Below are positions 16,898-26,420 of a stretch of DNA of 48,879 nucleotides, in pieces. Origin of the DNA: Thermoplasmata archaeon (GTDB lineage: Archaea; Thermoplasmatota; Thermoplasmata; Thermoplasmatales; Thermoplasmataceae); the NCBI GenBank assembly GCA_021809755.1, contig JAJZJZ010000006.1, positions 1 to 48,879 of the forward strand, in the 5' to 3' direction. The notes under the pieces are model-generated. The model saw only the letters and a list, made by a program, of their open reading frames with translations. It did no database searches and was not told where the DNA came from. Position 1 is the stretch's first letter; each line of letters begins with the position of its first letter. Position numbers and translations under genes: made by a program.

Positions 16898-17349
16898 TTT
16901 TCATCACCTAATACACCAGCGGCTTTCAACTGTGTTCTCAGCTGAGCTCTTGATCTTACGCTTCCTCCCTTTATGACTCTGTAGTATTTCCTGTATACTT
17001 TTGGATCTATTCTGCCGGCAGTTTTTAAAGTTTTCAGTTCATCTCTAAGGGGCCTGATTGTCTTAATCCATCTTGCCTTCCTTGGAAATCTGGCATATTT
17101 TGTTCCCCTTATTGAACCTGGACCTCTCCTTCTTTCCTTGGATATCTGAGCGATTCTCTTCTTTAGTCTCCAGTTGGAATTCCCCTTCTTCTGCTTTAAC
17201 TGGATTACATTCCTTCTGATTAATTGCCTGACATCGTCTCTGGTTGCACATTCAAGTACTTCCGATACGCTGTTTGTATCTACCCAGACTCTGCTAACGC
17301 CTGATTTGAATTCATCTGCTGCTATTCTTTTTGCTGTCTCCATTCTCAT
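16894..17349 (-). CDS. rpl19e: Ribosomal protein eL19
   Basis: This 151-residue archaeal/eukaryal-only protein is strongly basic, with a TRDDVRQLIRRNVIQLKQKKG block, RERRRGPGSIRGTKYAR-like sequence (here KERRRGPGSIRGTKYARFP) and the long C-terminal helix YRKYYRVIKGGSVRSRAQL. It lies one base after eL32. It is one of the markers that identify the window as archaeal. Confidence 0.93.
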   Translation of the reverse strand: MRMETAKRIAADEFKSGVSRVWVDTNSVSEVLECATRDDVRQLIRRNVIQLKQKKGNSNWRLKKRIAQISKERRRGPGSIRGTKYARFPRKARWIKTIRPLRDELKTLKTAGRIDPKVYRKYYRVIKGGSVRSRAQLRTQLKAAGVLGDEN

Positions 17350-17350
17350 T

Positions 17351-17758
17351 TTATTCTACCCTTGGATTAAGTACCCTTACCTTTAACTCCTTCGCTTTCT
17401 CCTCTATGATTTCGCGCTTTCTTCCACCCACTTTTGATGAAATTCTGGCTGCTTCCTTTGTTGGATCTATCTTCTGAATGTCATTGAGATTATATACCAT
17501 AACTTCTCTGAATCCTGATGGGTGTAAACCCCTTACTGCCCTTGGACCTCTATAGCCGGCATCAACTCTTGGTGCTCTCCAGTCAAGGCGCTCCCTGAGC
17601 TTTGAATGTTTTCCCCATGGTTTTCTCCATGCTTCGCCCAATTTCTTGTACCTAAACCACTCCTGTCTTCTGAACGGGGTTCTCTTTCTTGCTCTTTCAA
17701 GTTTGTATTTTAATAATTTCTTTTCTTCCTTTGTCAAGGATGGCTTTACGTCTGACAT
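17351..17758 (-). CDS. rpl32e: Ribosomal protein eL32
   Basis: The 135-residue product matches eL32: FRRQEWFRYKKLGEAWRKPWG, followed by a block beginning GYRGPRAVRGLHPSGFREVMV. Family members have a variable N-terminus, kept short here. The start overlaps the uL6 stop by one base. Confidence 0.93.
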   Translation of the reverse strand: MSDVKPSLTKEEKKLLKYKLERARKRTPFRRQEWFRYKKLGEAWRKPWGKHSKLRERLDWRAPRVDAGYRGPRAVRGLHPSGFREVMVYNLNDIQKIDPTKEAARISSKVGGRKREIIEEKAKELKVRVLNPRVE

Positions 17759-18309
17759 TACTCACCGACCTCATTTTCAATTGGATATATTCCATCCTGG
17801 AATACCCTTGGATCAAAGCCCTTGATCTTTGTGGCTCTCTCTATATTTGCAGCGGTTTCACCGATGTCTTTTTTGTCAACGCCGTTGATTGTTACTTTAT
17901 CTCCCTTTACTGCAACCTTTGTCTGTCCAATTATTTCAGCTGTTCTCTGACTCCTTTCCCCAAGAAAATTCTCTATAACAACAAGATTTCCTCTCACTGA
18001 GACCCTTGTGGGGAAGTGAGTATAATCAATCTTCATAGTGGATAAGTAACCTTCCTGAACACCAGTAATTGCTTTCCTGATCTCAGAGGCCCATGTTCCA
18101 CTGATACCCTTTGTATATTTGTTATCCTTGGTAATTGAAACTTTTACAGATTTGCCGTCAAATTCTATTTTGACGTAATTGTCCCTGAATGTTCTTGATA
18201 CTTTTCCCAATTTACCTTCAACTGTTATGTGGCCAGAGCTTTCGCTTACCTTTATTCCCTTTGGTATTTCAACTGTATGCACAATTTTCCATTCTATCAA
18301 CTTTATCAC
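17758..18309 (-). CDS. rpl6: Ribosomal protein uL6
   Basis: This 183-residue large-subunit protein shows the two uL6 half-domains, with VEIPKGIKVSESSGHITVEG near the N-terminus and HFPTRVSVRGNLVVIENFLGE in the second half. It directly abuts uS8 with no gap and overlaps eL32 by one base. Confidence 0.93.
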   Translation of the reverse strand: MIKLIEWKIVHTVEIPKGIKVSESSGHITVEGKLGKVSRTFRDNYVKIEFDGKSVKVSITKDNKYTKGISGTWASEIRKAITGVQEGYLSTMKIDYTHFPTRVSVRGNLVVIENFLGERSQRTAEIIGQTKVAVKGDKVTINGVDKKDIGETAANIERATKIKGFDPRVFQDGIYPIENEVGE

Positions 18310-18699
18310 CTAATAAATGTAAGCTAAGAGTTTGCCTCCTATGCCCTCCTTTCTTGCCTTGACATGACTCATTACTCCTTTGGTGGTGGTCATTATGAGG
18401 ATGCCAAAGTCCTGTGCCGGAAGATATCTTGATTCAAACTTGTCAAGGTTCACATTCTTTACTGCGTATCTGGGCTTTATGCTACCGCAATTATTAATTG
18501 TGGTGTTCAAGGTTATTTTGAATTTGCCTCCCATATTATTCTCGATTACCTCAAAGCTTTTGAGATAGTTGTGCTCCTGCATTACCTTAAGCACACTGCC
18601 TGTCAGCCTTCCCGCCGGCCCTATTTCAATTTCATTCATTCCCTTTCTGGATGCGTTCTTTATGGTATTTATAATATCATTTAAAGGATCATGTCTCAT
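18310..18699 (-). CDS. rps8: Ribosomal protein uS8
   Basis: The 129-residue product starts MRHDPLNDIINTIKNASRKG and ends with GILIMTTTKGVMSHVKARKE-style sequence and GGKLLAYIY, both typical of uS8. It binds 16S rRNA helix 21. It begins 9 bases after uS14, with a GAGGTGA Shine-Dalgarno site. Confidence 0.93.
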   Translation of the reverse strand: MRHDPLNDIINTIKNASRKGMNEIEIGPAGRLTGSVLKVMQEHNYLKSFEVIENNMGGKFKITLNTTINNCGSIKPRYAVKNVNLDKFESRYLPAQDFGILIMTTTKGVMSHVKARKEGIGGKLLAYIY

Positions 18700-18708
18700 T
18701 TTTTCACC

Positions 18709-18870
18709 TCAACTGTATTTCCTGAAGCCTATTTCCGGAGCATGTTCTCTGAAGCACTGCCTGCATAATCTTATACCGTATCTCCTTACCATACCTCTCT
18801 TTCTTCCACACCTGAGACAGCCGTCAATTTTACCGAATTTCTTCTTTGGCTGTAGTTTTATCTGACTCAT
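18709..18870 (-). CDS. rps14: Ribosomal protein uS14, zinc-binding type
   Basis: This gene is short (53 residues). It begins [17 protein letters not shown] and has two zinc-ligand pairs, CLRC (residues 18-21) and CRQC (36-39), followed by [11 protein letters not shown]. This is the small archaeal uS14 fold. The ATG shares one base with the uL5 stop (TGATG), and a GAGGTGAA site overlaps the end of uL5. Confidence 0.92.
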   Translation of the reverse strand: MSQIKLQPKKKFGKIDGCLRCGRKRGMVRRYGIRLCRQCFREHAPEIGFRKYS

Positions 18871-19394
18871 CAGTTCACCTCATCCACATTAAAATTGTTC
18901 TTGAGGAAACTAAGTGTTTCAGGCTTGGTAACTCTCTGTGCAGGCTTTAGATGCTGCGTGGACAGTCTTCTTCTTGATACTCGGTATCCCCCTCTTCTCT
19001 TCATTACTATTGCAATATCCATCCCAAATATACCTATATCAGGATCATACTTCATTCCCTTGAATTCTGTATAGTCATTTATGCCGAAATAGGCATTTCC
19101 CTGTCTGTCTATGGAATAAGAGTGAATCTTATTGTCGTTTGCATAGAACGCTTCCTTAAGGAATTTTGATGCGTCTTCTCCTCTCAATGTGACCTTTGTT
19201 CCAATTGTTAGGCCCTTCCTGAGGTTGAATTCCCTAACTGTTTTCTTACCTGTCGTAAGAACAGGTTTGTGGTTTGTGAGCATCTCGATAACTTTCATTG
19301 CTTTGTTGAGTCTTTCTCCAGCCTGCCCAACACCTATATTCACGACAACCTTTTCTATCATGACCTCTCTCATTGGATTTTCTTTTGACGCCAT
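18870..19394 (-). CDS. rpl5: Ribosomal protein uL5
   Basis: The 174-residue product shows the uL5 blocks [38 protein letters not shown] and [20 protein letters not shown]. It binds 5S rRNA together with uL18. Its start overlaps the eS4 stop by one base. Confidence 0.93.
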   Translation of the reverse strand: MASKENPMREVMIEKVVVNIGVGQAGERLNKAMKVIEMLTNHKPVLTTGKKTVREFNLRKGLTIGTKVTLRGEDASKFLKEAFYANDNKIHSYSIDRQGNAYFGINDYTEFKGMKYDPDIGIFGMDIAIVMKRRGGYRVSRRRLSTQHLKPAQRVTKPETLSFLKNNFNVDEVN

Positions 19395-20107
19395 TAATCA
19401 ACACCTGTTTTTTCTGGTACCTGATAACTGAATTTACCGCCTGATATTGGAAAGACATAATCACTTATTGTGGAAAATCCTTCTTCCATGTGAATTAGAT
19501 TTGAACCTGATGATTTGCTAATCTCAATATTCTTTATCACGGCCTGTGTTCCAACGTGTGAACCTCCTGTAAGAAATGCTTTTGTTCCCGGCTGCAATTT
19601 TATTATGGATTCTATTTTTTTGTCTGGTACATGAACGGCTATGACATCTCCTGGTTTGATTGATTCATCGGAGGTGATAAAATTCTGTCCGTCGTGTAGT
19701 AATAGTTGTGTTTTTCCACCCTTTGTTGTATACTTTCCCTTAACCTTTTTTAACTTTATCTGTGATGAGGATTCGCTTTCTTCGAAAGGTCTCAGTTTTC
19801 CTCTCTTATCGTAAAGAACTCTGTATTGTTTCTTTGTTGCCGGTATACTAATAATATCCATAAACCCGGCTGCATATCTTCTCTGCTTTATTTTTCTTCC
19901 GTCTACAAGAATCTGACCGTTGTTCAGAATCCTAGTTATTTCTCTCTCCTTGTCTCCTACCTTCAGGTAATCCCTGAGTATGTGAAGCAAAGGAATTGAC
20001 TCATCCTTTTTATGTCCACCTGGGACTGCTGAAACCCCCCAGAAAAATGTCTTTCTTGGGATCATAATAACTCGCGGGATGGTTTGTCTTTTACTCTTGG
20101 TTATCAT
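19394..20107 (-). CDS. rps4e: Ribosomal protein eS4
   Basis: This 237-residue archaeal/eukaryal protein has an S4-like domain (DYLKVGDKEREITRILNNG) and the central eS4 domain with YRVLYDKRGKLRPF and GDVIAVHVPDKKIESIIKLQPG, followed by a KOW-like region HVGTQAVIKNIE. Its 5' end overlaps the acidic tail of uL24 by 17 bases. Confidence 0.92.
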   Translation of the reverse strand: MITKSKRQTIPRVIMIPRKTFFWGVSAVPGGHKKDESIPLLHILRDYLKVGDKEREITRILNNGQILVDGRKIKQRRYAAGFMDIISIPATKKQYRVLYDKRGKLRPFEESESSSQIKLKKVKGKYTTKGGKTQLLLHDGQNFITSDESIKPGDVIAVHVPDKKIESIIKLQPGTKAFLTGGSHVGTQAVIKNIEISKSSGSNLIHMEEGFSTISDYVFPISGGKFSYQVPEKTGVD

Positions 20108-20666
20108 TTGAATCTTCCTCCTTCCTTATCTCCTCGTCTACGTTTTCCTCTTCAGTATCTTCCTCTTCGTCCTTTTCATCTTCTAATTCCATTTCATCAT
20201 TTTGTGAATACTCAGGTTCGTTTTCCTGAGTTGATTCAGATTCAGGCTGATCCTCATCAACCGTTTCTGCTTCCGGAATAATTTCTGATTCTGCCTGTTC
20301 CTGCTCCTCAGCAGCTTGTTTCTGCTCAAGCGCTTCTTTTTCTATGGCAGCAAGATCCTTATGCTTGATTGTGGCTATTTCCTTGATTCTTTCAAGTCTT
20401 CTCTCATCTGTTATATCTAACTTTGTTATGACAAGTTTTTCAGGCCTTATGAGAAACTGCTTTTCCTTTCCATCGGCTTTTGCTATGTTTATTCCCTCTA
20501 CTTGTATTCCCTTTTCACTGTGATCGACGAATGAGACTTTTCCGCCTTCTCCCTTTCTTTTTCCAGATTTGACTTTAACGATATCTCCTTTTGTTATGGG
20601 AAAGGCTCTTACACCATATCTTTCCCTCAGGTCTTTGTTTAAACTTACATTTATCTTTTTAATCAT
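20091..20666 (-). CDS. rpl24: Ribosomal protein uL24 with a long acidic C-terminal tail
   Basis: Residues 1-110 are a normal archaeal uL24 with the KOW motif GDIVKVKSGKRKGEGGKVSFVD and GKEKQFLIRPEKLVITKL. Residues from about 112 to 191 are a low-complexity tail dominated by E, D, Q, S and N, including a stretch with nearly every residue acidic near 165-185. Typical archaeal uL24 has little or no such tail. The frame is intact and ends only 17 bases inside eS4, so the extension is probably expressed. Confidence 0.9.
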   Translation of the reverse strand: MIKKINVSLNKDLRERYGVRAFPITKGDIVKVKSGKRKGEGGKVSFVDHSEKGIQVEGINIAKADGKEKQFLIRPEKLVITKLDITDERRLERIKEIATIKHKDLAAIEKEALEQKQAAEEQEQAESEIIPEAETVDEDQPESESTQENEPEYSQNDEMELEDEKDEEEDTEEENVDEEIRKEEDSNDNQE

Positions 20667-20675
20667 ATGAAAACC

Positions 20676-21074
20676 TCAGACGATTGTTGAAGCAATAGCG
20701 GCAATTCTTGGCCATCTCTCTGCAGCTTCCCTGGCAACGGGTCCCTTGATTTCAGATCCTCTAACCTCTCCTTCTGGAGTTACAAGAACCGCGGCATTCT
20801 CCTCAAACGATACCATTGTTCCGTCCGCCCTTCTGAACGGTCTCCTCTGCCTTACCACGACAGCATATACAACCTTGCTTCTCATTTCCGGACTGCCCTT
20901 TTTTACGCTGGCTATGAATAAATCTCCCACTCCGGCTGCAGGTATTCTACTTGCGACTCCGTGATAAGCTTTAACATCTACGAGACTGATTATTTTTGCG
21001 CCACTGTTGTCTGCACAAACCATTCTTGCCCCCAATGGGAGACCTCGAGTTTGTCTGCCTGCAATTCCCCTCAT
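20676..21074 (-). CDS. rpl14: Ribosomal protein uL14
   Basis: From ATG 21074 the product is 132 residues, the usual length: MRGIAGRQTRGLPLGARMVC, DNSGAKIISLV and a central RRPFRRADGTMVSFEENAAVL block. A longer frame to 21128 is present but runs inside uS17. The chosen ATG overlaps the uS17 stop by 4 bases. Confidence 0.94.
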   Translation of the reverse strand: MRGIAGRQTRGLPLGARMVCADNSGAKIISLVDVKAYHGVASRIPAAGVGDLFIASVKKGSPEMRSKVVYAVVVRQRRPFRRADGTMVSFEENAAVLVTPEGEVRGSEIKGPVAREAAERWPRIAAIASTIV

Positions 21075-21397
21075 TGATTCAACCTCTCTACTGCAACATG
21101 TGAAATTGTTTTTGACAGTTTTCTGCATTCTGAAAATTTAATCTTGTCTCCAACATTAATCTCCATGCATCCTGGAACATGAACATGGTAAATCGATTTG
21201 GTTCTTACCCACCTTTCAAATTTTCCAGATATTCTCTTTCCATACTTTACTACTGTCGCGCTACCAATCATTGATGTTGAGACTACCTCTCCCTCAATGA
21301 CTTGTCCTCTGACACTCAAATTCGAATGGAATGGACATTTCTTGTCCTGGCATTCTCCTTTTGGAACTGGTACATCTAATCCTATTTGTCTTACCAT
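21071..21397 (-). CDS. rps17: Ribosomal protein uS17
   Basis: The 108-residue archaeal uS17 begins MVRQIGLDVPVPKGECQDKKCPFHSNLSVRG in outline (split here as MVRQIGLDVPVPKGE and CQDKKCPFHSNLSVRG) and continues VVKYGKRISGKFERWVRTKS and HVPGCMEINVGDKIKF. It overlaps the Rpp29 gene by 7 bases. Confidence 0.92.
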   Translation of the reverse strand: MVRQIGLDVPVPKGECQDKKCPFHSNLSVRGQVIEGEVVSTSMIGSATVVKYGKRISGKFERWVRTKSIYHVHVPGCMEINVGDKIKFSECRKLSKTISHVAVERLNQ

Positions 21398-21690
21398 ATT
21401 TTTTCGCTCCTGTTTATTGATCGCATTATTCTCCTGCTTTCCTTAATTCTGTTCTCCGGGCTCATTCTTATATATTCTCCTTTTATCGTAAACTTCTCTG
21501 AATTATCGCCTAATTGAAATTTGGAACCCTCCTTGGGGATCATTTTAATATCTTCATTTTTTAGGATTGAAAATGTATTCTTAGTTTCGTCGACAATCTT
21601 TCCTGATAATCCGACTAACTGAGAATTTATCGATTCCACTATTCTCACCTGTCTTCCTATAAAGTCCCCTGCGATGTTCTCCAATCTCAT
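21391..21690 (-). CDS. rnp1: RNase P protein component 1 (Rpp29/Pop4)
   Basis: This 99-residue Sm-like barrel protein is the archaeal RNase P subunit that assists tRNA 5' processing. It shows DFIGRQVRIVES, LVGLSGKIVDETKNTFSI and a C-terminal basic helix following YIRMSPENRIKESRR. The position between aIF1/uL29 and uS17 is the conserved archaeal location. Confidence 0.9.
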   Translation of the reverse strand: MRLENIAGDFIGRQVRIVESINSQLVGLSGKIVDETKNTFSILKNEDIKMIPKEGSKFQLGDNSEKFTIKGEYIRMSPENRIKESRRIMRSINRSEKIW

Positions 21691-21691
21691 A

Positions 21692-21991
21692 TTAAATCAC
21701 TTCTGTTTTGAACCCCATGTCATCCAGCAATTTCTTGACTGGTTCTCTGTGGTCTCCCTGAAGCTCTATTATCTTACCCTCTTTTACTGTGCCCCCGGAT
21801 GCAACTCTCCTCTTAAGTTTCTTCGCAATTTCATCAATGTCCTCACTCTTTGGATCAAAGCCTTCGATGATTGTTACATTCTTCCCGTATCTTCTCTTGT
21901 CAACGCTGATCTTTATTGCTTGATTGTTGCGAGAAAAACCTTCCCATGGTTGCAGTTCCTTAGGAATTCCAGTAAAATTCTTTTCCTTCAT
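21692..21991 (-). CDS. Translation initiation factor aIF1 (SUI1)
   Basis: The 99-residue SUI1-domain protein helps select the start codon on the 30S subunit. It shows ISVDKRRYGKNVTIIEGFD, then IAKKLKRRVASGGTVKEGKI and IELQGDHREPVKKLLDDMGF, the three core SUI1 blocks. It overlaps uL29 by 4 bases and is 1 base from rnp1. Confidence 0.92.
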   Translation of the reverse strand: MKEKNFTGIPKELQPWEGFSRNNQAIKISVDKRRYGKNVTIIEGFDPKSEDIDEIAKKLKRRVASGGTVKEGKIIELQGDHREPVKKLLDDMGFKTEVI

Positions 21992-22194
21992 TTTTTAATT
22001 TCCTCCATCCTGTTAATTGTAAGGATTCGGGCGATCTGCTGTCTTACTGACCTTATGAGTCCGGGGTTTGATGGGGCTCCTCCCATGGCCACGCTGGCTC
22101 TCTGTCTCAAAAGGGTTTCGTTTAGAGATTTGAGCTGTTCGTTTCTCTCTTCCTTACTCATTTTTCTTATCTGTTCCGACTTCAGTTGCGCCAT
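21988..22194 (-). CDS. rpl29: Ribosomal protein uL29
   Basis: This 68-residue helical hairpin protein begins [20 protein letters not shown] and contains [20 protein letters not shown] and [11 protein letters not shown], all typical. The start at 22194 matches family length although it overlaps uS3 by 41 bases. An ATG at 22161 would shorten the overlap but remove a conserved segment. Confidence 0.9.
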   Translation of the reverse strand: MAQLKSEQIRKMSKEERNEQLKSLNETLLRQRASVAMGGAPSNPGLIRSVRQQIARILTINRMEEIKK

Positions 22195-22813
22195 CTACTT
22201 TTACCTCACTTTTAATTATTCTTTCCCTTGCAATTTCAATATCATCCGGTAATCTGTAATTCTTGTTCAGAATTTTTACAGAAACTCCTATTATACCCTG
22301 CTTCATCTTAGCAGTTGAAAAACCATGCTGGATACCACTTCGTGCAGGCTCTCCTGAGTATTTTATTGACCCGTAGAAGAACTTCTGTGCTCTGGCTCTT
22401 TCTCCCGAGATCTTTCCGCCAATTCTAATGAGTACGCCTCTGGCATCAGCATCAATGATCCTTCTGAGAGTTGTATTTCCTGCTTTCCTGTACGCCCATC
22501 CCTTTTCAAGTGAAAGAGCTATTTTCTTCGATACAACTTGTGGATTCAGGTCTGGATCCTGTACCTCTTTAACCTCTATTTGTGGACTTTCAATACCGTA
22601 CTTCTTTTCCAGAGTTTCTGTTATCTGCTGGACCTTTGAGCCATGCCTTCCTATAACGAGTCCTGGCTTATTCACAATTAATGTAATGTTTGTTCCCAGA
22701 GGAGTTCTCTTCATCTCTATCCCCCCAAATCCAGCTGCATCAGTTTCTCTTCTGATGTATTCATTGACTAGAAGTCTCTTAACTGCATCACTTACGAATT
22801 TTCTCTCCTTCAT
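22154..22813 (-). CDS. rps3: Ribosomal protein uS3
   Basis: The 219-residue product has the KH-2 domain [20 protein letters not shown] and the C-terminal domain [19 protein letters not shown] with [19 protein letters not shown]. This is standard archaeal uS3, which lines the mRNA entry site. It overlaps uL22 by 4 bases. Confidence 0.93.
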   Translation of the reverse strand: MKERKFVSDAVKRLLVNEYIRRETDAAGFGGIEMKRTPLGTNITLIVNKPGLVIGRHGSKVQQITETLEKKYGIESPQIEVKEVQDPDLNPQVVSKKIALSLEKGWAYRKAGNTTLRRIIDADARGVLIRIGGKISGERARAQKFFYGSIKYSGEPARSGIQHGFSTAKMKQGIIGVSVKILNKNYRLPDDIEIARERIIKSEVKVDGATEVGTDKKNE

Positions 22814-23268
22814 TGTTCCATTTCCTCCAGTATAATTTCTATATTGACCAGGTCTCTGTTATTGGCACCTGCTCTTCCATAGGCTTTTGGTGTGAATCTT
22901 TTAAGCATTTTACCCTTGTTTGCTGCTATGTGCGTTACTCTTAGTGAGTCGGTATCCATTCCCTTGAATTCTGCATTTGCTTCAGCATTAGATAATGCCT
23001 TAAGGAATTCTGAGGCAGCCTTTACTGGATATCTTCCAGGTCCAACGCCTCTTTTATGGGAAACAGAATCGAGATATCTGAAATATCTGATGGGTACTTT
23101 CTTTTCCAGTACCCCTTCAAGAAGGGCCTTTGCATTCTTCAAAGGAAGACCTCTAAGATTGTGTGCTATATTTACTGAATCTTTAAAGGAAATATTGTTA
23201 TCTTTGCTCAGAGCCCTTGCATGTTTTTCCGGAAATTCATTTGTTGAGTATCCTTTCATATTCATCAC
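22810..23268 (-). CDS. rpl22: Ribosomal protein uL22
   Basis: The 152-residue product shows [40 protein letters not shown] and the C-terminal hairpin [19 protein letters not shown]-type sequence that reaches the exit tunnel. Two or three nearby ATGs (23268, 23265, 23259) are possible. The first overlaps the uS19 stop by 4 bases. Confidence 0.92.
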   Translation of the reverse strand: MMNMKGYSTNEFPEKHARALSKDNNISFKDSVNIAHNLRGLPLKNAKALLEGVLEKKVPIRYFRYLDSVSHKRGVGPGRYPVKAASEFLKALSNAEANAEFKGMDTDSLRVTHIAANKGKMLKRFTPKAYGRAGANNRDLVNIEIILEEMEQ

Positions 23269-23720
23269 TTCAGCGGCATAAACTTGGAAGACCTAGTTGC
23301 CCCTACTCCTGGTCCGGAGTGCTTTACCTCTTTTCTTGTGAGAGCAAACTCACCAAGATAATGCCCAATCATTTCTCCCCTAATTTCAAACTTAACATAG
23401 GAATTTCCATTGTACAGTTCAATTATCTTTCCAACATATCTTGGAAGAATAACCATATCTCTAACATGGGTCTTGATCTGTTTCTTTGGTCCCATGAGAT
23501 TTTCATATAATTTAACCTGGTCAATTCCCATTTCTCTTTTAAGAGATCTTCTTGCCCTTGCTGGAAGGATCTTCATCAATTGATCCTTATCCATTTTCTT
23601 GAGCTCTTCAAGGGTAAAGTTTCGATACCTGAACTCCTTCGCTCTTCCAAGGGTAACTTTCTGGGACTTCCTTGACCTTCTTCTAATGGATTTTACCGAT
23701 GCCTGTCTATTTACTGTCAT
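23265..23720 (-). CDS. rps19: Ribosomal protein uS19
   Basis: The 151-residue archaeal form carries an N-terminal extension and then [20 protein letters not shown] (about residues 87-106), [20 protein letters not shown] and the C-terminal [13 protein letters not shown]. It overlaps uL2 by 4 bases. Confidence 0.93.
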   Translation of the reverse strand: MTVNRQASVKSIRRRSRKSQKVTLGRAKEFRYRNFTLEELKKMDKDQLMKILPARARRSLKREMGIDQVKLYENLMGPKKQIKTHVRDMVILPRYVGKIIELYNGNSYVKFEIRGEMIGHYLGEFALTRKEVKHSGPGVGATRSSKFMPLK

Positions 23721-24412
23721 TTAACCTTCCTCTTTTGTGGTGAAAGTCTTCCAACCTTTCTTCCTGGTGGTGCTCCTCTTCCTACTGTGTTTGGTCTACC
23801 AATATGCTGATGGTTTCCTCCTCCATGTGGATGATTTATTGCATTCATGGCAACTCCTCTGACAGATATTGGTCTCTTAGCCCTGCTCTGCAGGTAGTGT
23901 TTCTGTCTTCCTGCCTTCAATATTGGAATATCCTTTGCTCCTGCTCCTGCAACAATACCGATTGTTGCTCTGCAGGAAGGATTGAAGTTCTTAATTGCTC
24001 CTGATGGTAATTTAACACTGACATTTTCTCCGTGACTGATTACCTGTGATGAAGAACCGGCTGTTCTGCAGAATTTACCTCCATCTCCCGGCATTGATTC
24101 AATATTATGAACAAATGAACCATCTGGTATCAATCCAAGATAGGTAGTATCTCCTTCAGCAGGAGAATCCAGCTTACCTGAATTTAATTCCTGACCAACG
24201 TATGCCCCTCTAAAAGCAATCTCGTATTCTACTTTCTTTGAATCTGAAAGAACTTTCATTAAGGGTCCGGATCTCCCAGGCGCATGAATCAGATCAACTA
24301 CCTTGTATTTTCCTACTCCAAGTAGTTTGACCTCTGTTACGTGTCTATGACTTGGGCTTCTATAAACAAGCCCTCCTTTTCCTCTTCTCTGTGGTATGAT
24401 TGGTTTTCCCAT
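23717..24412 (-). CDS. rpl2: Ribosomal protein uL2
   Basis: This 231-residue peptidyl-transferase-centre protein starts [20 protein letters not shown] and contains [20 protein letters not shown] followed by [19 protein letters not shown], the near-universal C-terminal signature with the catalytic-site histidine. It begins 9 bases after uL23. Confidence 0.95.
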   Translation of the reverse strand: MGKPIIPQRRGKGGLVYRSPSHRHVTEVKLLGVGKYKVVDLIHAPGRSGPLMKVLSDSKKVEYEIAFRGAYVGQELNSGKLDSPAEGDTTYLGLIPDGSFVHNIESMPGDGGKFCRTAGSSSQVISHGENVSVKLPSGAIKNFNPSCRATIGIVAGAGAKDIPILKAGRQKHYLQSRAKRPISVRGVAMNAINHPHGGGNHQHIGRPNTVGRGAPPGRKVGRLSPQKRKVK

Positions 24413-24421
24413 ATTTTCACC

Positions 24422-24673
24422 CTAATAGATACCTATTCTTCCCCCAATTTCATCTGCACTGAACTCACTGGCTAATCTCACTATAACCTTTTTTCCTTTC
24501 TTGGTATTAAGTGAGTTTATGGATACAACCTTAACTCCAAATCTCTCTTCAACTTCTTTTGCAATATCCTTTTTGGTTGCTCCTTTCCTAACTATAAATG
24601 TTAATTTGTTTTCCTTTTCTCCCTTGAGCATTGTCTTTTCTGTTGCCACTGGAGATATAATATTGAATTTCAT
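24422..24673 (-). CDS. rpl23: Ribosomal protein uL23
   Basis: This 83-residue protein at the exit tunnel shows SPVATEKTMLKGEKENKLTF, VEERFGVKVVSINSLNTKKG and GKKVIVRL, as expected. The ATG directly abuts the uL4 stop codon (TAGATG). Confidence 0.93.
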   Translation of the reverse strand: MKFNIISPVATEKTMLKGEKENKLTFIVRKGATKKDIAKEVEERFGVKVVSINSLNTKKGKKVIVRLASEFSADEIGGRIGIY

Positions 24674-25438
24674 CTAATTCCCTCCCATCTGTTTAACGGA
24701 AGATTCTGTGTAAATAACCAATCTTCCACCATCTCCTCCAGGGGCAAGCTTTCTGAGAGTCATGTTCTTGGCTCCACAAATTTCCACACCCGGTATTGAT
24801 TTAAAAGCGGTCAATTTTGAAGGTTCTGTGGAGACTATGAGCATGCTTCTGGGGGTCCTGTATTTCCTGTTTCTCATTTTACCCCTACCTGCTCTTATTT
24901 TTGTCCCCTCCTTAGCTCTCTCAACATCCTCTGCAACACCTAGATTACCAAGGAAATCAAGGGCTTCTTTGGCTTTTGAAATGTTTTCGATCTTATCTTC
25001 TACTACTACTGGAAATTTTAATTCCTGATCGAACTTGTGTCCTCTTGCTGATACTAATTCCTGCTTTGCAGTCATTGCAATAGCTGTTGACAGAGCTATC
25101 TTTTTCTCCTTTGCGTTGATTTTCTTAAAAAGTACCTTGTTTGATCTTGGTGAGTGAGGACTTCTTCCTCCTACTGTATTTCCAAGCAAAACTCCTCTGG
25201 ATGATCCACTTACTCTTGGCATTCTCGATACACCCTGTCCTGGGCCAGTTGTATGACCTACTCGCCTTGAACCTGCCAATGGCGATGATCCATATGGATG
25301 TCTAGCAGACAATTGGGAAGCTCTGAATGCCTTTTTAAGTATATCCTCCCGTATTTCTGATTCAAATATTGTTGGAAGTTCTATTTCCCCTTTAGATTCT
25401 CCTTTAATTGTATAGATTGAAGTTTTTATTTTAATCAC
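24674..25438 (-). CDS. rpl4: Ribosomal protein uL4
   Basis: The 254-residue archaeal uL4 contains SQLSARHPYGSSPLAGSRRV, the tunnel-loop region VSGSSRGVLLGNTVGGRSPH, and a C-terminal KLAPGGDGGRLVIYTE. It starts with GTG and overlaps uL3 by 8 bases. No other in-frame start fits the family N-terminus as well. Confidence 0.93.
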   Translation of the reverse strand: MIKIKTSIYTIKGESKGEIELPTIFESEIREDILKKAFRASQLSARHPYGSSPLAGSRRVGHTTGPGQGVSRMPRVSGSSRGVLLGNTVGGRSPHSPRSNKVLFKKINAKEKKIALSTAIAMTAKQELVSARGHKFDQELKFPVVVEDKIENISKAKEALDFLGNLGVAEDVERAKEGTKIRAGRGKMRNRKYRTPRSMLIVSTEPSKLTAFKSIPGVEICGAKNMTLRKLAPGGDGGRLVIYTESSVKQMGGN

Positions 25439-26420
25439 CCTGTTTTGATTCTTTTGAAATGTATGATATGTTGAGCTTATCTACATTTGTGGATTTCTGT
25501 CTTGAGGGATCTCTGAGTTTTACCAATCTCTTGGATGGACCTGGTATAGATCCATGAAGAAGAATGTAATCTGATCGAACCTCTCCATATCCTACAAATC
25601 CGCCTTTAACATTTATATCATCAGTTCCGTCCGTCTTGCCATGCTTTAAGACACGTATATTGGGAACCGTTCTCTGGTGTGATCCCATTTGACCTGCCTG
25701 TGGTACTGTGAATCTAACCCAATCAGGGTGCCATGGTCCCAGCGTACCGATCATTCTCCTGTGCTTTCTGTTTTTTCTTGGGAGTAACTTTACACCAAAT
25801 CTTTCAACGTGACCAGTGAAACCTTTTCCTTTTGTGACTGCTGTTACGTCTACGAAGTTTCCAGGTTTTGAAAAATCTTCAAATGAAACCTGTTTTCCTA
25901 GTTTCTCCATTGCGAACTTCAATCTTGCATCAAGGGTTCCACCGCCAATCCTTACTTCAAAAAGATCTGGGATCTTTGTTGGAATACCCGTTATTTTATC
26001 TGGATTTGTATGAACTGTAACTCTAACCTCTGAAAAGCTCTCTGGAAGCGGCTTCTCTGTCTTTTCCTTTGGTGTTGTAATTCTATAATAAACCTCTTTT
26101 TCCAAATTGTCGGCCCATTTTTCATATACCACTACAAGGCCTGTTTCATCCTCGTCGTAGAGTCTTATCGCTGCTACCGTCAATGGAGGTACCTCCACAA
26201 CCGTGACCGCCGAAACGATATTTTTTCCAGCAGTTACACTGCTCTTACGATAATCTGTAAACTCGATATGAGTCATACCTACCTTGTACCCTGCAAAAGC
26301 TTGCAGTTTAGGATTACCTTCGATCTCGGGCCAGCTTCTTATGCTGCCCTGCATTTTCTTTGCTCTTTTCCTTGGATAGTATCCAATAGAGCCTCTTCTC
26401 GGATGATGCGGCGTCGCCAT
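25431..26420 (-). CDS. rpl3: Ribosomal protein uL3
   Basis: The 329-residue first gene of the superoperon starts MATPHHPRRGSIGYYPRKRA and shows DVTAVTKGKGFTGHVERFGV, RKHRRMIGTLGPWHPDWVRF and QAGQMGSHQRTVPNIRVL, the standard archaeal/eukaryal uL3 blocks. AGGTGG before ATG 26420 supplies the ribosome binding site. Confidence 0.95.
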   Translation of the reverse strand: MATPHHPRRGSIGYYPRKRAKKMQGSIRSWPEIEGNPKLQAFAGYKVGMTHIEFTDYRKSSVTAGKNIVSAVTVVEVPPLTVAAIRLYDEDETGLVVVYEKWADNLEKEVYYRITTPKEKTEKPLPESFSEVRVTVHTNPDKITGIPTKIPDLFEVRIGGGTLDARLKFAMEKLGKQVSFEDFSKPGNFVDVTAVTKGKGFTGHVERFGVKLLPRKNRKHRRMIGTLGPWHPDWVRFTVPQAGQMGSHQRTVPNIRVLKHGKTDGTDDINVKGGFVGYGEVRSDYILLHGSIPGPSKRLVKLRDPSRQKSTNVDKLNISYISKESKQGD

